A DNA stretch of 64,000 bases from Agrobacterium tumefaciens (GCF_005221385.1 NZ_CP039904.1:1895501-1959500); one strand, 5' to 3'. Shown: positions 8,997 through 18,855, counted from the first letter of the stretch. The notes: a model not told the origin generated them from the letters alone. Translations and numbers: made by a program.

Positions 8997-10223
8997 ATGA
9001 CGGTGCACACGGTGGATGCCTATCCCGTAGCAATCGGAAAAAATCCTGAGCGGAGCCGCGAGCATAACAGGCGAGTCGTCCTCGACCTCGTCAGGCGTCA
9101 CGGATCGCTCGGTCGCGCCCAGATCGCCAAGATCACCCATCTGACAGCCCAGGCAGTCGCCAACATCGTCGATGAGCTGGTGGGTGAAGAATTGCTGAAG
9201 GAACTCGGCCGACGCCGCACCGGCAGGGGTCAGCCGCCGATCCAGTTCGCCGTCAATCCGGATGGCGGCGCGACGATCGGCGTGGAAATCGCCGCCGACC
9301 ATATGGTCACCGTCGGCCTCGATCTCGCCGGCGTGCTGCGCACCCATCGCGTCACGCCGCTGACGGACACCACTCCGGAGGCCATATTCAAGACCTTTGC
9401 CGCCGAGCATGCGGCTGTTGCGAAAAATCTCGGTTGCAGGCTGCTCGGCACCGGCGTCGTCATGCCCGGTCCCTTCGAGATCGATGGCATGACCTCGGTC
9501 GGGCCAACGACCCTTTCCGGCTGGGGCGGCATCGATGCCCGCCAGATGCTGAGCGACGCCTGCGGCCAGCCGGTTGTGGTGGAAAATGACGCGACAGCCG
9601 CTGCCGTCGGGGAGCGCCTGTTCGGCGCGGGGTTGGCGATCCCCAATTTCTGCATGATCTATTTCGGCGTCGGTATCGGTCTTGGCATCATTCAGGATGG
9701 CTCGCCCTATCGCGGTGCATTCGGAAACGCCGGCGAAATCGGCCACGTCACCGTATCGCCGCGGGGCAGGGCCTGCCCGTCCTGCGGGCAAAAAGGCTGC
9801 CTGGAAGCCTATGCTTCCGTTTACGTGCTGAAGGAAAAGCTTAGCCATGCCGGTATCGCCGATACCGAACTTGGCGATCTTGAAGCTCTGTTCAAAGCCG
9901 GCGATCCGGTCGTGACAGAGTGGATCGACGATGCCTCGGCCCATCTCGCGCCGATGATTGCCATGCTGGAGAACATTCTCGATCCGCAGACCGTCATCCT
10001 CGGTGGCGCGCTGCCGGAGGTCATCATCAGCGAAATCATTCAGCGCATGGGGGATTTGCCGACCTCGGTCGCAAGCCGGCGGCAGCGGGAACTGCCGCGC
10101 GTCATGCACGGCAAATCAGGGCAGTTGACCGCCGCCCTTGGCGCTGCGGCGCTGCCGCTGTTCGATATCGTCACACCAAAACTGGAGACATCCCCGGGAG
10201 CCGCAGCACAGGCGCCGGGCTGA
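8997..10223 (+). CDS. ROK-family transcriptional regulator (NagC/XylR type)
   Basis: This protein of about 408 residues has an N-terminal winged helix (SREHNRRVVLDLVRRHGSLGRAQIAKITHLTAQAVANIVDEL, given here by its extent at about residues 20-62) and a C-terminal ROK sugar-kinase-like domain. The effector domain carries the zinc motif GHV followed by CPSCGQKGCLE, and the phosphate-loop-like IYFGVGIGLGII. The ATG at 8997 has a purine-rich leader; in-frame alternatives are ATG 8964 and TTG 8955, which would add 11-14 residues. It is divergent from the sugar ABC operon and 19 bases before the deacetylase gene, so it probably represses both until the imported sugar or its phosphate binds. Confidence 0.87.
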   Translation: MTVHTVDAYPVAIGKNPERSREHNRRVVLDLVRRHGSLGRAQIAKITHLTAQAVANIVDELVGEELLKELGRRRTGRGQPPIQFAVNPDGGATIGVEIAADHMVTVGLDLAGVLRTHRVTPLTDTTPEAIFKTFAAEHAAVAKNLGCRLLGTGVVMPGPFEIDGMTSVGPTTLSGWGGIDARQMLSDACGQPVVVENDATAAAVGERLFGAGLAIPNFCMIYFGVGIGLGIIQDGSPYRGAFGNAGEIGHVTVSPRGRACPSCGQKGCLEAYASVYVLKEKLSHAGIADTELGDLEALFKAGDPVVTEWIDDASAHLAPMIAMLENILDPQTVILGGALPEVIISEIIQRMGDLPTSVASRRQRELPRVMHGKSGQLTAALGAAALPLFDIVTPKLETSPGAAAQAPG

Positions 10224-10242
10224 ATATTGGAGGAGACCGCCC

Positions 10243-12645
10243 ATGCTTACCCCCCGCGAACGCATCGAACGGCAGATGGCCGATCCATGGCTCGTTCGCC
10301 TGCATCGCAAGCTGAGCGCGCTGAAATCCACCGCCACCATCATGCATACCGGCGCGCATCCGGATGATGAGCAGAACGGCCTTCTCGCCTATTTCCGCAT
10401 GGAACTGGGCATGCGGATCATCATTGCCTGTTCGACACGCGGCGAGGGCGGGCAGAACGCGCTGGGGCCGGAAAGACTGGGCGCGCTTGGTGTCATTCGC
10501 TCGCGGGAACTCGAAGAGGCCGCCCGTGTCATCGATGCCGACATAAGCTGGCTTGGCCACGGACCGGCGGATATGATCCATGATTTCGGTTTCTCCAAGG
10601 ATGGCGACCAGACCTTCGGCCGCTGGGGGCAGCAGCGCATCGTCGAAAGATTGGTGCGGGCCTATCGCAAGGAGCGTCCCGATATCGTCATCCCGACATT
10701 TCTCGATGTGCCGGGCCAGCACGGGCACCACCGCGCCATGACACGGGCTGCAAGAAGCGCGATTGCGCTGGCGGCCGATCCTTCCGCTTACCCTGAACAT
10801 TTCTCCGAGGGGCTGAAGCCCTGGAAGGTGGCGAAGTTCTACCTTCCGGCATGGTCGGGCGGTGGTGATACCTATGATGACGAAGTGCCGCCGCCGGAAA
10901 CCACCCTGACGATCAATGCGGTCGGCAAGGAGCCGGCGACCGGTGCGGAATATGACCGTATCGGCGAATGGTCACGTTATTACCATGCCTCGCAGGGAAT
11001 GGGGCACTGGCCAAAGCGTGCACAGGAACTCTGGCCGCTTCATCTCGAACTCTCTGACGCCGCCAATCGAGAAGAAGGATCGATCCTCGACAACCTGCCA
11101 TCGACGCTTGCCGCCCTTGCCGGCGTTGCGGGGCTGGATGCCGAATCCCAGAAAGCACTGGTCGAGGCCGAAAAGGCCATCAACCGGGCGATTGCGGCTT
11201 TTCCCGACACGCGGGAAATCACCAGATCGCTACTTGATGCGGCGGCCCTTCTGCAAAAGGTGGATGAAGCCGCGGCAAGTGAATTCACGGACTTGCACGG
11301 CCACAGGATCACGCGCAAACGGGCTGAAGTCGATGCTGCCATTCTGACCGCGCTTAATCTTTTCGAGCGGGCCTATGCCGAGCCGGCAGAGATCGTTCCG
11401 GGTGGGGAAACGTCGCTTTCTGTGGAGCTTTCCGACCGGGCGGCGGAATTCGATATCAAGGTAACACCGGTTCTTCCGAGTGGAGTGTCGTCGTCCATCA
11501 GGTCGTTGGGACAGACAGTTGTCTTTTCCCTTGCCGCCGATCAAACCACGGCTGTCTCAGGTCTCTATCAGCCGGACTGGAAGGCGGCTGGCGGCAACGG
11601 CCATGGTTTCGTACGTGTGGCTGCAACGCTTGAGGGGCGGGAGGTTTCCGCCTTCTTTGATCTGGAAGAACCGTTTTTTGTTACGCCGGCGCAGTCGCTC
11701 ACGCTTTCGCCGGATGCTTTTCTCGTTCCGCTGGGGCAAGGCCGGGACACACATGTGTTTCAGGCCCTTGTGAAAGGCGCGGATACACCGATTTCATTCA
11801 GGGGCGCTGGCGGCTGGAATGTGCAAAAATCGGGAGACGACTGGATTGCCGAACGCACGGGCGAGGGCGCTGCGGGGCTTTCACAGCTTGAGGCGATCTC
11901 CGGTTCGCAGCCGGCTTTCCAGGTCACCCCTATCGCCTATCCGCATATTGGCAGGGCGCGGTTTCTGGCCCCGTCCGTCATGAAAATTCTGTCGCTGGAC
12001 CTCAAACTGCCCAAGGGCGCGCGGATCGGTTATGTCGGCGGCGGTGCGGACCGGGTCGGTTCATGGCTGTCGCGTATAGGTCTCGATGTCACCGAACTTG
12101 ACGCGCAGGCGCTCGGCGGCGATCTCTCGTCTTTCACGACAATTGTCGTCGGCATATTCGCCTTCGGCATCCGCAGGGATCTCACTGCTGCGACGGAGAA
12201 GCTCCATCGCTTTGTCGAAAACGGCGGCCATCTCATCACGCTCTATCACCGGCCGACCGACGGATGGAACCCGGAGACAACGCCGGTCCGGCGACTTGAA
12301 ATCGGCAAGCCGTCCCTGCGCTGGCGGGTAACGGACCCGAAGGCGGAGGTGACGGTGCTGTTGCCCGATCATCCGCTGCTTGCCGGCCCCAATGTCATCG
12401 ATGCCGCCGACTGGGCGGGCTGGGACAAGGAGCGCGGGCTTTATTTCGCCTCGCGCTGGGATGACGTGTACGAGCCATTGCTCGCCATGCACGATGTCGA
12501 TGAACAGCCTCTCAAGGGCGCGCTGGTCTCGGGCGTCATCGGCAAGGGCCGTCACACCCATACCAGCCTCGTGCTGCATCACCAGATGGACAAGCTTGTG
12601 CCGGGGGCGTTCCGCCTCATGGCAAACCTTGTGCAACCGGCGTGA
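10243..12645 (+). CDS. Large multidomain PIG-L-family deacetylase
   Basis: This protein of about 800 residues has an N-terminal PIG-L (LmbE-like) metal-dependent N-deacetylase domain with the zinc motif HTGAHPDDE (about residues 33-41) and the downstream HGHHRAM histidines. Family members remove acetyl groups from N-acetylglucosamine conjugates. The middle is a long linker/beta-rich region. Around residues 580-700 an alpha/beta segment (IGYVGGGADRVGSWL, then FVENGGHLITLYHRP) resembles a glutamine-amidotransferase-like fold. Typical PIG-L enzymes are 220-300 residues, so the fusion is notable. GGAGGA precedes the ATG. No signal peptide is seen. Its position after the ROK gene links it to the adjacent sugar import operon. 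Confidence 0.82.
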   Translation: MLTPRERIERQMADPWLVRLHRKLSALKSTATIMHTGAHPDDEQNGLLAYFRMELGMRIIIACSTRGEGGQNALGPERLGALGVIRSRELEEAARVIDADISWLGHGPADMIHDFGFSKDGDQTFGRWGQQRIVERLVRAYRKERPDIVIPTFLDVPGQHGHHRAMTRAARSAIALAADPSAYPEHFSEGLKPWKVAKFYLPAWSGGGDTYDDEVPPPETTLTINAVGKEPATGAEYDRIGEWSRYYHASQGMGHWPKRAQELWPLHLELSDAANREEGSILDNLPSTLAALAGVAGLDAESQKALVEAEKAINRAIAAFPDTREITRSLLDAAALLQKVDEAAASEFTDLHGHRITRKRAEVDAAILTALNLFERAYAEPAEIVPGGETSLSVELSDRAAEFDIKVTPVLPSGVSSSIRSLGQTVVFSLAADQTTAVSGLYQPDWKAAGGNGHGFVRVAATLEGREVSAFFDLEEPFFVTPAQSLTLSPDAFLVPLGQGRDTHVFQALVKGADTPISFRGAGGWNVQKSGDDWIAERTGEGAAGLSQLEAISGSQPAFQVTPIAYPHIGRARFLAPSVMKILSLDLKLPKGARIGYVGGGADRVGSWLSRIGLDVTELDAQALGGDLSSFTTIVVGIFAFGIRRDLTAATEKLHRFVENGGHLITLYHRPTDGWNPETTPVRRLEIGKPSLRWRVTDPKAEVTVLLPDHPLLAGPNVIDAADWAGWDKERGLYFASRWDDVYEPLLAMHDVDEQPLKGALVSGVIGKGRHTHTSLVLHHQMDKLVPGAFRLMANLVQPA

Positions 12646-13553
12646 ATGCCCACGGACAAAGTGAGAAACAGGAAAACCCGCGCGAAACCGATACGCGCGC
12701 CGGTATCGGCTGGCTGTTGCTGGACATGACCCTTGTTGCGGGAGGAATGACAGCGCTGGTCAAGGCGCAGGGTGTTACCTATCCCGCCTTCCAGCTCGTC
12801 TTCATCCGGGCGATGATCGGCCTTATCTTCATCCTGCCTTTGATCTGGCGGCATCGGATGGAGATGCTGCGCGTCAAATATCCCTGGCGCAACCTCTTCC
12901 GCATCTGCTGCAACGCCATTGCGCTCACCAGCAATTTCATCGCCATCACCCTCCTGCCGCTTGCCACGGTCAACGCCGTCGGCTTCTCCCGACCATTGGT
13001 GACGATGGCGATGGCCGTTGCTTTTCTCGGTGAAAGAGTGAGTCGGTATCGCTGGGCCGGAGCCTGCCTCGCATTTGCCGGCGTGCTTGTCGTCATCGGG
13101 CCGGGTGGGGCGGAGTTTAACGGGGGCGTGCTTGTCGTCCTCGTATCTGTGGTGTTCGGCGCACTTGCAGTGATCCAGACCCGGGCGTTGCGGCAGGAAA
13201 ACACCACGGTCATGATGGTGTTTTATACCGTTGGCCTTGCCGTCATCACTGCTGTTCCGGCGATCTGGACATGGAAGCCGGTTGCGCCGCTCGACTGGGG
13301 TCCGCTGCTGGCCATCGGGCTTCTGGCGCAGATGGGGCAATATTGCTTCCTGCGGGCTTATCGTATCGCCGATGCCAGCGTTCTTGCACCCGTCAGCTAT
13401 CTCTCGATCCTGTTCGTCACGGCTGTCGGATATTTCATCTTTGACGAGGTGCCCGAAACCCGTGTCGTGCTCGGCATCGCCATCATCCTCGTTTCGTTGC
13501 AGTCCACCGCACTTGTGGAATATGTTTTAAAGAAGCTGCGCCGCCGGAAGTAA
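12642..13553 (+). CDS. DMT-superfamily (EamA) transporter
   Basis: This 303-residue membrane protein has about ten hydrophobic helices arranged as two EamA repeats. The first repeat includes WLLLDMTLVAGGMTALVKAQG; the second ends with VLAPVSYLSILFVTAVGYFIFDEVPE, where the acidic residue after the last helices is typical. It starts at a GTG that overlaps the deacetylase stop (GTGA), so the two are translationally coupled. It probably exports or imports a small metabolite linked to the deacetylase, but EamA proteins are too varied to name a substrate. Confidence 0.85.
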   Translation: MNAHGQSEKQENPRETDTRAGIGWLLLDMTLVAGGMTALVKAQGVTYPAFQLVFIRAMIGLIFILPLIWRHRMEMLRVKYPWRNLFRICCNAIALTSNFIAITLLPLATVNAVGFSRPLVTMAMAVAFLGERVSRYRWAGACLAFAGVLVVIGPGGAEFNGGVLVVLVSVVFGALAVIQTRALRQENTTVMMVFYTVGLAVITAVPAIWTWKPVAPLDWGPLLAIGLLAQMGQYCFLRAYRIADASVLAPVSYLSILFVTAVGYFIFDEVPETRVVLGIAIILVSLQSTALVEYVLKKLRRRK

Positions 13554-13564
13554 CGGAAACGCCC

Positions 13565-14032
13565 TTACCTCTGGAATTCCAAGACCCTCAGCCGGATCCA
13601 GTTCAAGGTCGCCAGTTTGGCGCGATCGTAAAAGGAACGGGCGAAGCGCACATAGCGCATGATCCAGGCGAGCCAGGCATAGGTGAGGAGCTTTTCCTTC
13701 CCCGCGTGATAGATGCGTTCGACGATCAGGAAGGTTGCGAGATGGGCGAGGATCGTGACACCGATCCCTGTCTTGATTGCACCATGGGCAATCAGGAGAA
13801 GGCCGACGATCTTCATGGGTTCGGCAATAGCGAAGGGCACGGCGAGACAGAGAAGAATGGCGAGACGCGGCAAGTCGGCGATCCGGTTTTCCAGTCGCCT
13901 GATGAATGTTATGCCGGATATGGCCCTGATGACAGGCCGATAAAGCGGCCGGAAAATTCCGTCGAGGATCAGTGCAAATACGATGATTGCCCTGATTGGA
14001 AAAACGAGGATCGTGCGGACTTTGCTGTTCAC
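13565..14032 (-). CDS. Conserved hypothetical membrane protein
   Basis: This is a 155-residue basic protein with three or four hydrophobic segments: residues about 8-26, 58-72, 75-90 and 92-105. It has an Arg-rich tail ending LNWIRLRVLEFQR. I do not recognise a named family or catalytic motif; similar small membrane proteins are common in Rhizobiales. It converges on the DMT transporter gene with only eleven bases between stops, and lies 73 bases from the end of the AraC regulator gene on the same strand. Function unknown. Confidence 0.7.
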   Translation of the reverse strand: MNSKVRTILVFPIRAIIVFALILDGIFRPLYRPVIRAISGITFIRRLENRIADLPRLAILLCLAVPFAIAEPMKIVGLLLIAHGAIKTGIGVTILAHLATFLIVERIYHAGKEKLLTYAWLAWIMRYVRFARSFYDRAKLATLNWIRLRVLEFQR

Positions 14033-14105
14033 CTCAGCCGGTCTCCAAGGAGGTTGTTCAGTCCATTCTTAGTCGCCTGAAACGTGGCAAAACGAAGTTG
14101 TTTTT

Positions 14106-14999
14106 TCAGGTTCCGTCCTGCCGAACGCTCGCATACATGCCGGTGGTGCGAAATTCGCTGGGGTTCGTGCCGTAAAGACGGCGGAAGACCTTGGAGAAAT
14201 AGTTCGGATCCTCGAACCCACACAGCACGGAAACCTCCTTGATCGGGATGTTTGCGGCCGTGGTGAGAAGCTTGGCCGCCCGCCTCAATCGGCGTTGCAG
14301 CACGAATTCAGCGGGCGGCATGCCTTCGCTTGCCGTGAAGATGCGGGAAAAATGCGCGCGGCTGAGGCCGGCGACGCCCGCAAGGTCGCTGACGGAAAGA
14401 CGCTCGCCGAGATGGCTGTCTATGTGGCTCAGCACCTGTTGCAGGGTGCGATATTCGCCGCCGAAAGAAGGGTGCGAACCGAAGACATCATCATAAAGCG
14501 TCATAGCTGCTTCATAGGCCACGGCGGAGGCGGCCCCTGGTGTTTCCGCGCCATTAACGAGGCGCGAACAGCATTCGGCAAGGTGATCGACGGTTTCGGA
14601 CTGGAGCTTGAGGATCGGGCCGGTGACGGCGAGGATGTTGCGGTGAATGCGCAGGGCTTCCTCGCCATTCATGGAAATCCAGAAGAATTCCCACTCCTTG
14701 CCCTCTTCCAGCCAGTAGCGGTGATTGTGCGGGATGAGCAGCAGCAGGGTTTCGCCCGGCTTCACCACATAGTGGCGGTTCTCGTAACGCAGGTTGCCCT
14801 GTCCGCTGATACAATATTGCAGCACCGTGAAGGGCGTCTGGCCGCGCTTGCGTCCGTCCCAGTCGTAATTGCCGCCGCGGCGGATTTCATAACCGCTGCT
14901 GGTCGGCATGGTGTGCAGCGTCTGGCGGCCGCGCGGCAGCGAGACGGTGCGCATGCCCGGTCCCTGATCGATCAAATCGTGCAGCACAAAATTACCCAT
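14106..14999 (-). CDS. agpT: AraC-family activator, AgpT-like
   Basis: This 297-residue regulator has an N-terminal cupin-type arabinose-binding fold (YCISGQGNLRYENRHYVVKPGETLLL, about residues 60-90) and a C-terminal double helix-turn-helix with the AraC signature FEDPNYFSKVFRRLYGTNPSEFR near the end. It is divergent from the first GH4 gene, across a 197-base intergenic region. In Sinorhizobium meliloti an AraC-type activator (AgpT) in this arrangement is needed for alpha-galactoside induction of agp/aga genes. The symbol is assigned by that synteny and should be treated as probable. Confidence 0.8.
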   Translation of the reverse strand: MGNFVLHDLIDQGPGMRTVSLPRGRQTLHTMPTSSGYEIRRGGNYDWDGRKRGQTPFTVLQYCISGQGNLRYENRHYVVKPGETLLLLIPHNHRYWLEEGKEWEFFWISMNGEEALRIHRNILAVTGPILKLQSETVDHLAECCSRLVNGAETPGAASAVAYEAAMTLYDDVFGSHPSFGGEYRTLQQVLSHIDSHLGERLSVSDLAGVAGLSRAHFSRIFTASEGMPPAEFVLQRRLRRAAKLLTTAANIPIKEVSVLCGFEDPNYFSKVFRRLYGTNPSEFRTTGMYASVRQDGT

Positions 15000-15196
15000 G
15001 AAAGCATAATCCTTCTCTGGTCCTCACCCTCTTTATACGCATAATCCCGATCCGAGGAGACAGCCAACGGGATATTGTTGCTGAAAAATTGGGAGGAAGG
15101 CCGGTTTTCCGGGATTCTTACGGGTATTTTTCTACAGCGCCATTTCATGACCCTTCGGCCCGTTTCACCCGTTCGATTTGCAACAGAGGTGGCGTT

Positions 15197-16663
15197 ATGA
15201 GTTTCAAAATCGCTATTATTGGCGCAGGCAGCGTCGGTTTCACGAAAAAACTGTTCACCGATCTCCTGTGCGTGCCGGAGTTTCGCGACATTGAAGTCGC
15301 GTTGACGGATATCAGCCAGCACAATCTCGATATGATCAAGGCGATCCTTGAAAAGATCGTCGAGGCCAATGGTTTTCCGGTGAAGGTGACAGCCGATACC
15401 GACCGCCGCAGGGCGCTGGAGGGTGCCAAATACATCATCAGCTGCGTGCGGGTCGGCGGTCTGGAAGCCTATGCCGACGATATCCGTATTCCGTTGAAAT
15501 ATGGCATCGATCAGTGCGTCGGCGATACGATCTGCGCCGGCGGCATTCTCTACGGCCAGCGCAACATTCCGGTCATCCTGGATTTCTGCAAGGATATCCG
15601 CGAGGTCGCGGCACCCGGCGCAAAATTCCTGAACTATGCCAACCCCATGGCGATGAACACGTGGGCGGCCATCGAATATGGCAAGGTAGATACGGTTGGT
15701 CTCTGCCATGGCGTGCAGCACGGTGCCGAACAGATCGCCGAAATTCTCGGTGCGAAAAGCGTGTCCGAACTGGATTACATCTGCTCGGGCATCAACCACC
15801 AGACATGGTTTATCGATCTGAGACTGAACGGCCGCAAGATCGAAAAGGACGAGTTGATCGCCGCCTTCGAAGCGCATCCGGTCTTCTCGCAGCAGGAGAA
15901 GCTGCGCATCGATGTGCTGAAGCGTTTCGGCGTCTATTCGACGGAAAGCAACGGCCATCTCTCCGAATATCTGCCGTGGTATCGCAAGCGGCCGGAGGAA
16001 ATCGCCCGCTGGATCGACATGTCCGACTGGATTCACGGCGAAACCGGCGGGTATCTCCGCCATTCCACCGAAACGCGCAACTGGTTCGAAACGGAGTTTC
16101 CGCAGTTCTTGGCATCCGCCGCCAAGCCCATCGACCCGGCGAAGCGCTCCAACGAACATGCGAGCCACATTCTGGAAGCGCTGGAAACCGGGCGCGTCTA
16201 TCGCGGCCATTTCAACGTCAAGAACAATGGCGTCATCAGTAACCTGCCTGCGGATGCGATCATCGAATCGCCCGGCTTCGTTGATCGTTTCGGCATCAAC
16301 ATGGTCTCGGGCGTGACGTTGCCGGAAGCTTGTGCTGCCACCTGCATGGCCTCCATCAACGTCCAGCGCATGTCTGTCCATGCGGCGGTGAGTGGCGATA
16401 TCGATCTTCTGAAACTTGCGGTGCTGCATGACCCGCTGGTCGGCGCTGTCGCTACGCCGGAGGAGGTTTGGCAGATGGTCGATGAGATGGTTGTCGCGCA
16501 GGCGCGCTGGCTGCCTCAATACGCCGATGCCGTGCCGGCCGCCAAGGAGCGGCTTGCGAAATCCAGCGTCAAGACCCGTGACTGGGCGGGAGCTGCGCGC
16601 CGCAATGTGCGCTCCATCGAGGAATTGCGGGCCGAAAAATCGGCGTTGAAAAAGGCCGTTTGA
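15197..16663 (+). CDS. agaL1: GH4 alpha-galactosidase/alpha-glucosidase, AgaL1-like
   Basis: This 488-residue glycoside hydrolase family 4 enzyme uses NAD+ and a divalent metal for an oxidation-elimination mechanism. The Rossmann loop is IIGAGSVGFTKKL (residues about 6-18). YANPMAMNTW precedes the metal-ligand motif CHGVQHG (about residue 170), followed by GINHQTWF. The motif differs from CHSVQ in the second GH4 gene of this cluster, so the two enzymes probably differ in substrate preference. The ATG at 15197 follows AGAGGTGG. It is the first gene of the predicted alpha-galactoside operon and is cytoplasmic, so it acts on intact imported oligosaccharide. Confidence 0.87.
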   Translation: MSFKIAIIGAGSVGFTKKLFTDLLCVPEFRDIEVALTDISQHNLDMIKAILEKIVEANGFPVKVTADTDRRRALEGAKYIISCVRVGGLEAYADDIRIPLKYGIDQCVGDTICAGGILYGQRNIPVILDFCKDIREVAAPGAKFLNYANPMAMNTWAAIEYGKVDTVGLCHGVQHGAEQIAEILGAKSVSELDYICSGINHQTWFIDLRLNGRKIEKDELIAAFEAHPVFSQQEKLRIDVLKRFGVYSTESNGHLSEYLPWYRKRPEEIARWIDMSDWIHGETGGYLRHSTETRNWFETEFPQFLASAAKPIDPAKRSNEHASHILEALETGRVYRGHFNVKNNGVISNLPADAIIESPGFVDRFGINMVSGVTLPEACAATCMASINVQRMSVHAAVSGDIDLLKLAVLHDPLVGAVATPEEVWQMVDEMVVAQARWLPQYADAVPAAKERLAKSSVKTRDWAGAARRNVRSIEELRAEKSALKKAV

Positions 16664-16767
16664 GGAAAAGCGAGGAAACAGGCCGGCGGCAAAAGGGAGT
16701 TTGCCGCCCGGTCGCAACGATCAAAGAGGGTGGGCGGTCGAAGGGCTGCCATTTGGGAGGAATGACG

Positions 16768-18855
16768 ATGTTACTTCAATGCAAGATTGGTATCATCTCG
16801 GCACTGGGTCTCGGTGTTTCGATGATCGCACTCAATGCGAATGCCTTCGAGACCACCACGCCGCCGGAGCCGCCGCAATTTCCGGCCGAAGGCAAGATCA
16901 ATTATGTCGCGCGCGACTCGATCCTCGAATTCAAGGCGCTGCCGAATTACAGCGAACCCGACTGGGTCAGCGAGAAATTCGAAAAGACCGGCAAATTGCC
17001 GCCGCTGAAGGAGCGTTTGCCGGAAGAGCCGCTGGTCTACAAGGCGGCCAACATGCCCGACGGCGCCGGCGTTTACGGCGACACGATGCGCCATGTGGTC
17101 GGCGGCAGGCCCGAAGGCTGGAACTATATTGCCGGCCAGAGCCAGGGTTGGGGTGGCATCGATATCGCCCTTTCCGAATGCCTGACGCGCACCGCACCGC
17201 TCTTCCAGGTGGATGCCAAGGACACCGAACCGCTGCCCAATCTGGCGAAAAGCTGGGAATGGTCCGAAGACGGCCACAGGCTGACGATGCATCTCGTCAA
17301 GGGCGCCAAGTGGTCGGACGGCGAAGCCTTCAACGCCGATGATGTGATGTTCTACTGGGAAGATGCCGTCGTCGATCCAAATGTGTCACCGCTTGGCGGC
17401 GGCGCATCGCCCGAGGCTTTCGGTGAGGGAACGACGCTCAAGAAGATCGATGATTACACCGTGGAGTGGACCTTCAAGGCCGCTTTTCCCAAGCAGTATC
17501 TCTACACCATGGCCTATCCGAGCTTCTGCCCCGGACCGTCGCATATACTGAAACCGCAGCATCCGAAATATTCCAAGAACACCTATAACCAGTTCAAGAA
17601 CGCTTTCCCGCCGGAATATATGAACATGCCGGTCATGGGTGCTTGGGTGCCGGTCGCCTATCGGCCCGATGATATCATCGTGCTCAGGCGCAACCCCTAT
17701 TACTGGAAGGTGGATGAAAAGGGCCAGCAGCTGCCCTATCTCAACGAGGTCCACTACAAGCTTTCCACCTGGGCCGACCGTGATGTGCAGGCCGTGGCGG
17801 GATCGGGCGATTTCTCCAATCTCGAGCAGCCGGAGAACTTCGTCGCCTCGCTGAAACGCGCCGCCGATCCCAATGCGCCGGCCCGCCTTGCCTTCGGGCC
17901 GCGGCTTATCGGTTATAATCTGCAGATGAATTTTTCCGCCAATGGCTGGGGCAATCCGGACGCACGTGGACAGGCTATTCGCGAGCTGAACCGCAACGAG
18001 GTGTTCCGCCAGGCCGTGACATCGGCCCTCGATCGCAAGGCGATCGGTGACTCGCTGGTGAAGGGGCCTTTCACGGCGATCTATCCGGGCGGCATTTCAT
18101 CGGGCACCAGCTTTTATGATCGCGCCTCCACGGTCTATTACCCCTTCAACCTCGAGGCAGCCAAGGCGGCGCTCGCCTCGGTTGGCCTGAAGGATACCGA
18201 TGGCGATGGTTTCCTGAATTTCCCCAAGGAAACGCTTGATGGTCGCAATGTCGAAATTACCCTTCTCGTTAATAATGGCTATGCGACGGACAAGAGCCTC
18301 GCGGAAGGTCTCGTCGGCCAGATGGCGAAACTCGGCCTGCGCGTCGTCATCAACAGCCTTGATTCCAACCAGCGCGATGCCGCCCATTATGGCGGGCAGT
18401 TCGACTGGCTGGTGCGCCGCAATTCCACCGAGCTTTCGTCCGTGGTGCAGAATACCGAGCAGCTTGCCCCTGTCGGCCCGCGCACCAGCTGGAACCACCG
18501 CTCTCCCGAAGGCAAGGAGCTGGACCTGATGCCGTTCGAGAAGGAGATGGCCGATCTGGTGCGGAAATTCATCTCCTCGCAGGACAATGCCGAACGGGCG
18601 GACCTGATGAAGCAATATCAGAAGGTCTATACGCAGAACCTCTATACGATTGGTCTCACCGAATATCCCGGCGCGCTGATCGTCAACAAGCGGTTCTCGA
18701 ATGTGCCGCAGGGCACGCCGATCTTCATGTTCAACTGGGCTGAAGACGCCATCATCCGCGAACGCCTGTGGGTCGCGGCCGACAAGCAGGGCAAATACGA
18801 ACTTTTCCCGCAGCAGCTTCCCGGCAAGCCGGGTGAGGGCGGGCCGATTAACTAA
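16768..18855 (+). CDS. agpA: AgpA-like alpha-galactoside-binding protein (oligopeptide SBP family 5)
   Basis: This 695-residue periplasmic protein has a signal peptide (IGIISALGLGVSMIALNANA). The SBP_bac_5 core includes LTMHLVKGAKWSDGEAFNADDVMFYWED (about residues 172-200) and the FNWAEDAIIRERLW tail. Although built like an oligopeptide-binding protein, it sits between two GH4 enzymes. Known homologues in rhizobia and Agrobacterium (AgpA, MelB) bind melibiose, raffinose and galactinol. Length of about 700 residues is characteristic of that subgroup versus about 530 for DppA/OppA. ATG 16768 is preferred because GGGAGG lies seven bases upstream; ATG 16762 would be too close. Confidence 0.86.
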   Translation: MLLQCKIGIISALGLGVSMIALNANAFETTTPPEPPQFPAEGKINYVARDSILEFKALPNYSEPDWVSEKFEKTGKLPPLKERLPEEPLVYKAANMPDGAGVYGDTMRHVVGGRPEGWNYIAGQSQGWGGIDIALSECLTRTAPLFQVDAKDTEPLPNLAKSWEWSEDGHRLTMHLVKGAKWSDGEAFNADDVMFYWEDAVVDPNVSPLGGGASPEAFGEGTTLKKIDDYTVEWTFKAAFPKQYLYTMAYPSFCPGPSHILKPQHPKYSKNTYNQFKNAFPPEYMNMPVMGAWVPVAYRPDDIIVLRRNPYYWKVDEKGQQLPYLNEVHYKLSTWADRDVQAVAGSGDFSNLEQPENFVASLKRAADPNAPARLAFGPRLIGYNLQMNFSANGWGNPDARGQAIRELNRNEVFRQAVTSALDRKAIGDSLVKGPFTAIYPGGISSGTSFYDRASTVYYPFNLEAAKAALASVGLKDTDGDGFLNFPKETLDGRNVEITLLVNNGYATDKSLAEGLVGQMAKLGLRVVINSLDSNQRDAAHYGGQFDWLVRRNSTELSSVVQNTEQLAPVGPRTSWNHRSPEGKELDLMPFEKEMADLVRKFISSQDNAERADLMKQYQKVYTQNLYTIGLTEYPGALIVNKRFSNVPQGTPIFMFNWAEDAIIRERLWVAADKQGKYELFPQQLPGKPGEGGPIN

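Noticed and set aside
14972..16717. Long minus-strand open frame opposite the first GH4 gene
   Set aside because: Antisense shadow of a well-supported GH4 enzyme; low-complexity translation.
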